A DNA stretch of 60,200 nt from Prevotella sp. UBA2711 (GTDB lineage Bacteria; Bacteroidota; Bacteroidia; Bacteroidales; Bacteroidaceae): the NCBI GenBank assembly GCA_002354095.1, contig DEKX01000013.1, forward strand, positions 19,995-80,194, written 5' to 3'. Of the stretch, positions 8,094 to 15,218 are shown piece after piece (positions within the stretch are counted from its first letter, which is position 1; each line of letters begins with the position of its first letter). The notes beneath the pieces are model-generated. The model saw only the letters and a program-made list of their open reading frames with translations. It had not been told where the DNA came from and searched no databases. The position numbers were made by a program, and so were the translations under genes.

Positions 8094-10448
8094 TTAGTTA
8101 TAGAAATTCCACGAAATACCGAAGCGGAGCACATTGCCGTTGACGGGATGGTGAGGTGTCAGGAACATCATCTTATTACCCGATGCGTTGTTGACATGAC
8201 TCATCATCACGAAGAAACGCGCACGCTTCAAGTGGAAATTGGCATAGACATCGACAAACGGATAATTTCCCAATTCAATCCTACTGCTTTCCGTCTTCTG
8301 AACAGCAAACTGGCCCAGCTGTGGAATATAGTCGGGAGCATAGTATTTCGTGAAGAAAGTGGCATCGCCACCCAGTTCTACGCTGAGCACGCGTGCAATC
8401 TTGAACTTCAGATACAGGTTCGTAAAGATATTCAAGGCAGGCAATGGCAGCGCATCCTTGTTGGTGGAGTGCTGATAAGTAACCACGTTTTCCCAATTGA
8501 GAATACCGAGACGGAAGTCTTGTTTCAACTGGGCTGTCATGACATTGATATTGCCGCTTTCCTGATAGATGCCTGCTGTATATCCTGAGCGTCCGTCATC
8601 TTCAGTGACGTCATACTTCATGCCGAAGTAGGTGTAGTTCTGGATAGCCTCAACAGCAAAGCGCAGTTTTGTGCGTGTCTTTGGATAGGAGAAGGTGCCC
8701 TCGACATGTGTGCGTGTTTCTGCCGAGAGGTCTTCATCCCACCAAAGGTGTTTCGAGTGATATTTCTCAGCAAAGAACCTGGCCTTGTTGCGGAGGAAAA
8801 AGGCTCTGGCTGCTAACTGGACGGTATCGCCGAACAAGGGGAAGTTGACATCAGCATGGAAATCGATATTCACACGACCGGCATCCATACCCGTCAGACA
8901 GGTTTCAGCCAACAGGTTATAATGGAGCGTCTTACCTTGCGTCTTGGACAGCTGACCACCTACACTCACACAATGTCCTGTCCATGAATTGAGATAGTAG
9001 GAATCAGCATTTTCTTGGAGCGCAGGCATTTTAAAGCGGCGATACTCGTAACTGAAGAAACCTTTCAATCCAGCCTTTGCCCACTTGTTGAAACCTTCTA
9101 ACAGTGCTATGGCAAAGGTGTTCTTGATAGAGAGGTACTTATTCTGGTCATAGATAGAGTCGTTGCTGTATTTCCCTTCGTCATTATAATTATAGAAGGT
9201 ATCCATATAGTAGTCGCTTGGCGAAGCATAAGCCTGATAAATGCGGCTGTGACTGTTCAGGTCGAGCGTATGAATAAAGCTCGTAACAGGTACATATTCA
9301 GTTTTCATGGTAGCGTCAATGGAGTCCTGACGTGCTTGTTCTGCCATCAAGCTATCCATTTTCGCTTGTGAATCCACCTGAATACGCGTGGAGTCAACCA
9401 TCTCCGGCTTGTCACCGGCTTTCGGTAAATCGCCGGCAATACGGGCATTCTCTGGTCGGCCGCTTGGCACGTCGTCAACGACTTTCTCCTTGCCTTTGCG
9501 CCCCCAAGAGTCTTCTTCTATTTTCCCCTTCTTCTCCCTGGCTTTCTTTTCTTTGGCTGAGGCAGCAGCAAATTGTCTGGCTTTGATCTCGTCGTCGGAC
9601 ATTTTCACCTTACGGTAGAATCCCAGATTGTAGCGGTGCGTCAGGAAGAAATGTACGGAGTTATTACGGTTCCAGTTCTTTGAAAGAACGGTAGGGATTT
9701 CCTCTTCATTGAATTCCGTTTCCAGACTTTCAGGGTGAGTGATGTAGTTATCGTCAGTAATACCTCCATTCTCAGATGCTTTTCGGTGGTAGGTCGAGAA
9801 TAGTGTATGCATTTGGTAGCGGTCACCAATGTAAGTGGCGAAGAACGATGCCCTGAAATGCGATATGTTCTGATTCTGGTAATAACCTCGTGCATAATGG
9901 TAATCAAGGTCGAATCCCATACCTAACCGTTTGTTGGCATTGATGGCAAACTTGGCATCAATATGGTCTTCACCATTCTGCTTGTTGCCACAAGTCTCGT
10001 AACTGATGTTGGTGTAGGGCGACAAGGTGTTGACAAACAGGAAGTTATCAGGTTCCTTTGTCGTATAGTCGTAAGGCTGAGTGAAGAAGAAATCGCTCAT
10101 CAGCGGTCTGTCAATGAAGATACGGTTCAGGCGTGCTGTATAGTTATTGCCCACCGTATTGTATTGACCGTAGATGCCCGTATTGAATATGGTGTTCTGG
10201 AAAAGGTGAGGCATGGTGTCCATCTCGGCAGGCCGTACATCACCAAAATGTCTGTCCACAGTCCAGACATGCACCCCACGGGGTATTTCCTTGTTTTTGA
10301 CCGTATCCCGGCGATTGGGATTGAAATTGCCATTTTGCTCGTTGCGCTGGGTAATATTACCCATATCGTCGATTTGATTATACACTTGCGCCTGCACGGC
10401 AGTGGCCGCACAGAGCAGTGCTATCAGGATGTAGCGGATATTCTTCAA
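8094..10448 (-). CDS. Bacteroidetes putative porin (outer-membrane barrel)
   Basis: A 784-residue exported protein with a signal peptide cleaved near ALLCAATAVQA/Q. The body has alternating aromatic-rich strands typical of the Bacteroidetes putative porin family (DUF4289-like) and ends with a terminal strand containing Phe-Gly-Ile-Ser-Trp and Phe-Tyr-Asn. Residues about 281-385 are an unusually charged, Lys/Glu/Asp-rich stretch, probably a large loop. The start codon is TTG, not ATG: no in-frame ATG precedes the signal peptide. TTG overlaps the stop of the small upstream gene as TTGA, so translation is probably coupled. Last gene of a three-gene operon with DUF4468. Confidence 0.8.
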   Translation of the reverse strand: MKNIRYILIALLCAATAVQAQVYNQIDDMGNITQRNEQNGNFNPNRRDTVKNKEIPRGVHVWTVDRHFGDVRPAEMDTMPHLFQNTIFNTGIYGQYNTVGNNYTARLNRIFIDRPLMSDFFFTQPYDYTTKEPDNFLFVNTLSPYTNISYETCGNKQNGEDHIDAKFAINANKRLGMGFDLDYHYARGYYQNQNISHFRASFFATYIGDRYQMHTLFSTYHRKASENGGITDDNYITHPESLETEFNEEEIPTVLSKNWNRNNSVHFFLTHRYNLGFYRKVKMSDDEIKARQFAAASAKEKKAREKKGKIEEDSWGRKGKEKVVDDVPSGRPENARIAGDLPKAGDKPEMVDSTRIQVDSQAKMDSLMAEQARQDSIDATMKTEYVPVTSFIHTLDLNSHSRIYQAYASPSDYYMDTFYNYNDEGKYSNDSIYDQNKYLSIKNTFAIALLEGFNKWAKAGLKGFFSYEYRRFKMPALQENADSYYLNSWTGHCVSVGGQLSKTQGKTLHYNLLAETCLTGMDAGRVNIDFHADVNFPLFGDTVQLAARAFFLRNKARFFAEKYHSKHLWWDEDLSAETRTHVEGTFSYPKTRTKLRFAVEAIQNYTYFGMKYDVTEDDGRSGYTAGIYQESGNINVMTAQLKQDFRLGILNWENVVTYQHSTNKDALPLPALNIFTNLYLKFKIARVLSVELGGDATFFTKYYAPDYIPQLGQFAVQKTESSRIELGNYPFVDVYANFHLKRARFFVMMSHVNNASGNKMMFLTPHHPVNGNVLRFGISWNFYN

Positions 10449-10618
10449 TTTTTGTCTTCCAGTTTTAACAGACGTACGGTTACTTCAATGAATTTGAAGG
10501 CCATAGCTGCAAGAATGATATAAGTGCCCAAGTCCTTATGTCCCAGGTAGAAGGTGGCCATTCCCACCAAGGCACCAATGATAAAGATGGTGTTCAGGAT
10601 GTTGCGTAAGAGTCTCAT
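10445..10618 (-). CDS. Small two-helix membrane protein
   Basis: A 57-residue frame between DUF4468 and the porin. ATG at 10618 overlaps the DUF4468 stop as ATGA, and its TGA overlaps the porin TTG start as TTGA. Two hydrophobic segments (about 7-24 and 31-44) are separated by HKDLGTY, and the tail is basic then acidic (RLLKLEDKN). The family is not recognised. Precise overlaps on both sides make it very likely to be translated. Confidence 0.75.
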   Translation of the reverse strand: MRLLRNILNTIFIIGALVGMATFYLGHKDLGTYIILAAMAFKFIEVTVRLLKLEDKN

Positions 10619-11244
10619 TTCAACAAGTTCTCCAGTTTATTGAACAGATAGTCCTTACGGTCAATGGTCTTACGACGGAATTTTCCTACGATGGGTTGTA
10701 ACTTCGTGTTCTTCTTATTGACAGCTTCCTCGTCGGTAATCCATTCTTCTGCTTTCATTCGTTGAGGGTCACGTTCCTCTTCATACAGATACTTGATATG
10801 AGACATTTCTACTTCAGCTTTACCGTTAAAACATTGTGCTTTTAGAATATAGTAGAAACGGGTACGATCTAATGTAATAGCATTACTGCGGAAAACAAGC
10901 CACTCTTCGTAACTAGCTCCTAATTCATAGTCTGTGGTATCAGCTTTAACGAAATGACTATTCAACTGATTATCCTCTTTTGTTTCGTCCTGTAAAAATT
11001 GTCCGATGATATTGTAAATTTGGAAGGCTGTCTTACCTGGAGCCTCAATTGTCTTTCTGAACACTACCTTACCGTTTTCCAAGGGAACAGCCCCCTTTAA
11101 ATATTTGGCATCAGGATTGGGTTTAGCAACCTCAATTTGATTTTCTTTTTTCTCTTTTTTCTCCCAAGTATTCTGGGCGAAACCAATCACAGGTATGCTT
11201 ACGAGAAGCACGAAACACACAATTTTATTCATAGTTTTTGTCAT
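10615..11244 (-). CDS. DUF4468 domain exported protein
   Basis: A 209-residue protein with a signal peptide (core VCFVLLVSIPVIGFA, cleavage before Q) and a Lys/Glu-rich linker. The DUF4468 TBP-like domain is at about 50-165 (motifs LENGKVVFRKTIEAPG and LKAQCFNGKAEVEM). This family is common in Bacteroidales and has no assigned activity. A -7 box TACTTTTG lies at 11264-11271. First gene of the operon leading to the porin, so an envelope role is likely. ATG at 11232 is an alternative start. Confidence 0.78.
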   Translation of the reverse strand: MTKTMNKIVCFVLLVSIPVIGFAQNTWEKKEKKENQIEVAKPNPDAKYLKGAVPLENGKVVFRKTIEAPGKTAFQIYNIIGQFLQDETKEDNQLNSHFVKADTTDYELGASYEEWLVFRSNAITLDRTRFYYILKAQCFNGKAEVEMSHIKYLYEEERDPQRMKAEEWITDEEAVNKKNTKLQPIVGKFRRKTIDRKDYLFNKLENLLK

Positions 11245-11263
11245 TATTTAAATAATTTAGTTG

Positions 11264-11271
11264 CAAAAGTA
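11264..11271 (-). promoter_or_regulatory. Candidate -7 box of the DUF4468-porin operon
   Basis: TACTTTTG on the minus strand, 20 bp before the DUF4468 ATG. The -33 element is weak. Confidence 0.5.
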
Positions 11272-11309
11272 CAAATTATCGGAATAACAGCCTAATAAAT
11301 TATGATAAT

Positions 11310-13343
11310 TTATTTTAATTCCAGTTCTTTCTGCAGTCTGATAATCTCGTCCCGGTATTGAGCAGCCTGTAGGAAATCGAGCTTCTTTGCAGCTTCTTTC
11401 ATCAGTCGGGTGGTTTCTGCAATACTCTTTTCCAACTGTGGTCTCGTCATGCGTTGAACAATGGGGTCTGCAGCAAAAGCACCATGCTCCATCGGACTTA
11501 CATAGGCTGTCTGAGTCTGCTTTCCAGCTTCGTCACCACTTTCCGTCAACATGCGTAAGTCGCTCTGTTTGAGTGCCTTTTCAATCTGTTTGGGTGTGAT
11601 GCCATGTTCTTCGTTGTATTTCATCTGCTTCATCCTTTGGCGAGCTGTTTCATCAATGGTTAATTGCATGGAGGCCGTTATAGTGTCGGCATACATAATG
11701 ACCTTACCATTTACATTGCGGGCGGCACGTCCTGCTGTCTGGGTCAATGAACGGTGGGAACGCAAGAATCCTTCTTTGTCGGCATCCAGAATTGCTACTA
11801 ATGAAACTTCGGGCAAATCCAGTCCTTCGCGCAGCAAATTAACACCCACGAGAACATCGTAAGTTCCGTTGCGCAGATTCTCCAGAATTTTCACACGGTC
11901 CAGGGTAGTCACTTCACTATGGATATAAGCTGTCTGAACACCATTATTTAATAGGTATTCGCTGAGTTCTTCTGCCATACGCTTAGTGAGTGTGGTAATC
12001 AAAACACGTTCTTTGCGATGGCTGCGAGTGAGTATTTCGTCCATCAGATCATCAATCTGATGTTCAGTAGGTCGCACCTCTATCTCTGGGTCTAACAGTC
12101 CAGTCGGACGAATCAGTTGTTCTACGACTACACCCTCCGCCTCATTCAGCTCGAAATCAGCAGGTGTGGCACTCACGTATATCACTTGGTTCGTCATTGA
12201 TTGGAACTCGTCAAATGTCAGTGGGCGGTTATCGAATGCTGCAGGAAGACGGAAACCGAATTCCACCAAATTTGTCTTGCGGGCACGGTCGCCTCCATAC
12301 ATAGCACCGATTTGCGGTACACTCACATGACTCTCGTCAATCATCATCAAATAGTCTTCTGGAAAGAAATCGAGCAGACAATAAGGACGCTCGCCAGCCT
12401 TCCTTCCGTCAAAGTAGCGTGAATAGTTTTCGATACCTGAACAATGCCCAAGCTCCTTGATCATCTCCATGTCGTATTCTACGCGCTCCTTGATGCGTTT
12501 TGCCTTGATAGTATCACCCAGTTCTTCGAAGTAGGCAACCTGTTTTACCAAGTCGTCCTGAATCTGGTGGATAGCAATATTTGTTTGTTCCTGAGTGGTC
12601 ATAAAGAGATTGGCAGGATAGAGTTTGTATTCCTCAAATGTAGCCAATCTGTCCATTGTCACTGCATCCAGTTCCTCAATACAGTCAATCTCGTCGTCCC
12701 AGAAAGTGATACGCAAAATGACTTCACTATAAGCCATAGCAATATCAATAGTATCGCCCTTTACACGGAAACAGCCACGCTTGAGTTCTATGTCGTTTCT
12801 GGTATAAAGTGCGGATACCAATTTTCTTAACAAGGAGTTGCGATCTAAGATTTGCCCCTTATGTATTTCTATGACATTCTCGTGCAAGGCAATAGGACTC
12901 CCCATGCCATATATACAACTAACTGAAGATACAACGATTACATCTTTTCTTCCTGACAATAAAGCACTTACTGCGCTTAGTCTAAGTCTGTCGATTTCTT
13001 CGTTGATTGCAAGGTCTTTTTCGATATATGTATCGGTAGTAGGGAGATATGCCTCTGGCTGGTAGTAGTCATAATAACTAACATAATACTCTACGGCATT
13101 CTCAGGAAAGAAGCCTCTCATCTCTTCATACAACTGAGCTGCTAACGTCTTGTTGTGCGATAGAATGAGCGTGGGTCGGTTGACGTTAGCAATTACATTG
13201 GCCATAGTAAACGTCTTACCCGATCCTGTCACGCCTAAGAGAACCTGTGCCTTGTCGCCACGGTTCAGACCTTCCGTCAACTGACGGATAGCCTCAGGCT
13301 GATCGCCCGTAGGCTTGTACTTCGATGTTAATTGAAATTTCAT
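11310..13343 (-). CDS. uvrB: Excinuclease ABC subunit UvrB
   Basis: A 677-residue UvrB, close to the usual 673. It has Walker A GVTGSGKTFT, the beta-hairpin region YYDYYQPEAY, the helicase box DESH (IDESHVSVPQIG), helicase motifs V and VI (ILDADKEGFLRS, QTAGRAARN) and a C-terminal UVR domain that contacts UvrC (AAKKLDFLQAAQYRDEI). It verifies damage and loads UvrC in nucleotide excision repair. The start at 13343 gives the canonical N-terminus, MKFQLTSKYKPTGDQ. The longer open frame runs back through the promoter. The -7 box ends only 7 bp before this ATG. Confidence 0.97.
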   Translation of the reverse strand: MKFQLTSKYKPTGDQPEAIRQLTEGLNRGDKAQVLLGVTGSGKTFTMANVIANVNRPTLILSHNKTLAAQLYEEMRGFFPENAVEYYVSYYDYYQPEAYLPTTDTYIEKDLAINEEIDRLRLSAVSALLSGRKDVIVVSSVSCIYGMGSPIALHENVIEIHKGQILDRNSLLRKLVSALYTRNDIELKRGCFRVKGDTIDIAMAYSEVILRITFWDDEIDCIEELDAVTMDRLATFEEYKLYPANLFMTTQEQTNIAIHQIQDDLVKQVAYFEELGDTIKAKRIKERVEYDMEMIKELGHCSGIENYSRYFDGRKAGERPYCLLDFFPEDYLMMIDESHVSVPQIGAMYGGDRARKTNLVEFGFRLPAAFDNRPLTFDEFQSMTNQVIYVSATPADFELNEAEGVVVEQLIRPTGLLDPEIEVRPTEHQIDDLMDEILTRSHRKERVLITTLTKRMAEELSEYLLNNGVQTAYIHSEVTTLDRVKILENLRNGTYDVLVGVNLLREGLDLPEVSLVAILDADKEGFLRSHRSLTQTAGRAARNVNGKVIMYADTITASMQLTIDETARQRMKQMKYNEEHGITPKQIEKALKQSDLRMLTESGDEAGKQTQTAYVSPMEHGAFAADPIVQRMTRPQLEKSIAETTRLMKEAAKKLDFLQAAQYRDEIIRLQKELELK

Positions 13344-13349
13344 AAGGTG

Positions 13350-13357
13350 CAAAGGTA
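13350..13357 (-). promoter_or_regulatory. -7 box of uvrB; predicted leaderless transcript
   Basis: TACCTTTG on the minus strand ends 7 bp before the uvrB ATG. In this promoter class transcription begins about 7 bp after the box, so the message would begin at or next to the start codon. Confidence 0.55.
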
Positions 13358-13418
13358 CATTTTTTTTGTAACAAAACGTTATAATCCTCAGATATTTGCT
13401 AAAAATAGTTCGTTTTCC

Positions 13419-13449
13419 TTTGTAATTAACGGAAAAATGACTACTTTTG
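13419..13449 (+). promoter_or_regulatory. Promoter of bamD-rpoZ operon
   Basis: TTTG (13419-13422), a 20-base gap minus one, then TACTTTTG (13442-13449): a full Bacteroidetes promoter. Transcription is predicted near 13456, 15 bp before the bamD ATG. Confidence 0.7.
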
Positions 13450-13470
13450 CACGTCAAATTTGATATTAGA

Positions 13471-14298
13471 ATGAAAAAAGGCAATCTGTTAATACTCAGT
13501 ATGGCTGTTCTCTTCAGCAGTTGTGCTTCAGAGTTCAATAGAGTCTATAAGGCTGCGGATAACGAATATAAGTACGAATATGCCAAGCAGTGCTTTGCCA
13601 TGGGCAAGTATCAGCAAGCCAGTTCGTTGCTTCAGGATTTGGTGATGGTCTCAAAAGGAAGGGACAACGCTCAGGAGTGTCTTTATCTGTTGGGAATGGC
13701 TGAATATGGCAATCGTGACTATGAGTCGGCTAGTACTACCTTCAAGAAGTATTATAGCAGTTATCCTAAGGGCATTTTTGCTGAACAAGCATGTTTCTAC
13801 ATTGGTCAGTCACTCTATCGTGGAGCCCCTGAGCCTCGTTTGGACCAGACGCCAACCATCGGAGCTATTAATGCCTATCAGCAGTTTCTCGATATTTTCC
13901 CCGATTCAGAATTACGTCCGGTGGCTCAGCAACGTCTTTTTGAGTTGCAAGATAATCTGGTACAGAAAGAATATCTCTCGGCTGAGCTTTATTATAATCT
14001 GGGTGGCTATTTTGGCAACATCAATGCCAATACAGAGAGTAATTACGAGGCTTGTATCATTACAGCGCAGAATGCCTTGAAGAATTATCCTTACTCTAAG
14101 ATTCGTGAGAAGTTCTCGGTACTTATTATGAAGAGTAAGTTCTACTTAGCAGAGAATAGTTCTGAGGAACGTCGTCTTGACCGTTATCGCGATGCCGAAG
14201 ATGAATGTTATGGCTTCATCAATGAGTATCCTGAGTCGAAGGAGATTGTTACAGCAGAAAAGTATATTGCCAGATGTAAAAGAGTAACCGGCAATTAA
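13471..14298 (+). CDS. bamD: Outer-membrane assembly lipoprotein BamD
   Basis: A 275-residue lipoprotein of TPR repeats (about 25-270). The lipobox is LFSSC after a short signal peptide that starts at ATG 13471; the upstream ATG at 13447 lies within the promoter. The repeats include YLLGMAEYGNRDYESA and FLDIFPDSELRPVAQQRL, as in BamD/YfiO proteins. With BamA it inserts beta-barrel proteins into the outer membrane. It is followed by rpoZ and a DUF4293 gene, an arrangement often seen in Bacteroidales. Confidence 0.88.
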   Translation: MKKGNLLILSMAVLFSSCASEFNRVYKAADNEYKYEYAKQCFAMGKYQQASSLLQDLVMVSKGRDNAQECLYLLGMAEYGNRDYESASTTFKKYYSSYPKGIFAEQACFYIGQSLYRGAPEPRLDQTPTIGAINAYQQFLDIFPDSELRPVAQQRLFELQDNLVQKEYLSAELYYNLGGYFGNINANTESNYEACIITAQNALKNYPYSKIREKFSVLIMKSKFYLAENSSEERRLDRYRDAEDECYGFINEYPESKEIVTAEKYIARCKRVTGN

Positions 14299-14340
14299 TA
14301 TAAAGGAATAAATAGTAAAAGTAAAATTGTAAATATAAAC

Positions 14341-14682
14341 ATGGATTACAAGAAATCAAAAGCACCAGTTAACACAGTTACCCGTAATATTATGGATCTC
14401 TGTGAGGAAACAGGAAACATTTATGAGAGTGTAGCTATTATTTCAAAGCGTGCCAACCAGATTAGTATTCAGATTAAGGACGATCTGAGTAAGAAGTTGG
14501 CTGAGTTTGCTTCTTACAATGACTCACTCGAGGAAGTATTTGAGAATCGCGAACAGATAGAAATTTCACGTTATTACGAGAAACTCCCTAAGCCTTCATT
14601 GTTGGCTACCCAGGAGTTCATCGAGGGTAAGGTCTATTGGCGTGATCCTGCTCGTGACCAACAGGCACAAGCTGAGTTTTAA
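14341..14682 (+). CDS. rpoZ: RNA polymerase omega subunit
   Basis: A 113-residue protein of the Bacteroidetes omega family (RpoZ/Rpb6 type). The core resembles omega in the segment YESVAIISKRANQI, with basic residues ahead of a charged helix. Omega stabilises the beta-prime subunit of RNA polymerase. The position between bamD and DUF4293 supports the call. The ribosome binding region is A-rich. Confidence 0.85.
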   Translation: MDYKKSKAPVNTVTRNIMDLCEETGNIYESVAIISKRANQISIQIKDDLSKKLAEFASYNDSLEEVFENREQIEISRYYEKLPKPSLLATQEFIEGKVYWRDPARDQQAQAEF

Positions 14683-14691
14683 GAGATTCGT

Positions 14692-15144
14692 ATGATACAG
14701 CGTAAGCAAACCGTATTTCTCTTTTTAGCTGCTGTTTTCGGTATACTCGTTATGTGTATGCAGTTGGCAACAGTTTCTTTTGAGGGACTTACCACTTATC
14801 GGATTTTCAGTCTTTGGGCTTTAGGTCAGGGTTCGGCACGTTCGTTTGTTCCCTGTCCCCTGTTTATTTTGATGCTTCTCGCATCGACTGTTAGTGTTTG
14901 TACCATTTTCCTCTATAAGCGACGCCCCTTGCAGGCAAAGCTTTGCATGGTTAACATTTTTATCATGTTGCTTTGGTATATTGCGATGATAGTGGTCTGT
15001 AAACAGTTGGCACCGGATGCCGCTAATTTCCAATTGGAGATTGCCTCGTCGTTCCCGGCAGTAATTGCCATCCTGCTTTTTATGGCTCGTAAGGGAATCA
15101 TTGCTGACGAGCGATTGGTTAAAGCAGCAGACAGAATCAGATAA
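14692..15144 (+). CDS. DUF4293 membrane protein
   Basis: A 150-residue protein with four hydrophobic helices (about 7-26, 55-72, 83-104, 118-135), as in the DUF4293 family found next to rpoZ in Bacteroidetes. No activity is known for the family. The start is 9 bp after the rpoZ stop. Confidence 0.78.
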   Translation: MIQRKQTVFLFLAAVFGILVMCMQLATVSFEGLTTYRIFSLWALGQGSARSFVPCPLFILMLLASTVSVCTIFLYKRRPLQAKLCMVNIFIMLLWYIAMIVVCKQLAPDAANFQLEIASSFPAVIAILLFMARKGIIADERLVKAADRIR

Positions 15145-15162
15145 TTTTATCTCACTCTATAA

Positions 15163-15198
15163 AAAATGGATGCTCCCAGACAAGAGAGCATCCATTTT
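15163..15198. terminator. Bidirectional terminator between DUF4293 and valS
   Basis: A perfect 13-bp stem AAAATGGATGCTC/GAGCATCCATTTT with a 10-base loop between convergent genes. The A run on one side and T run on the other suit termination in both directions. Confidence 0.88.
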
Positions 15199-15218
15199 AT
15201 TTTGTATTCAGAATTCGT

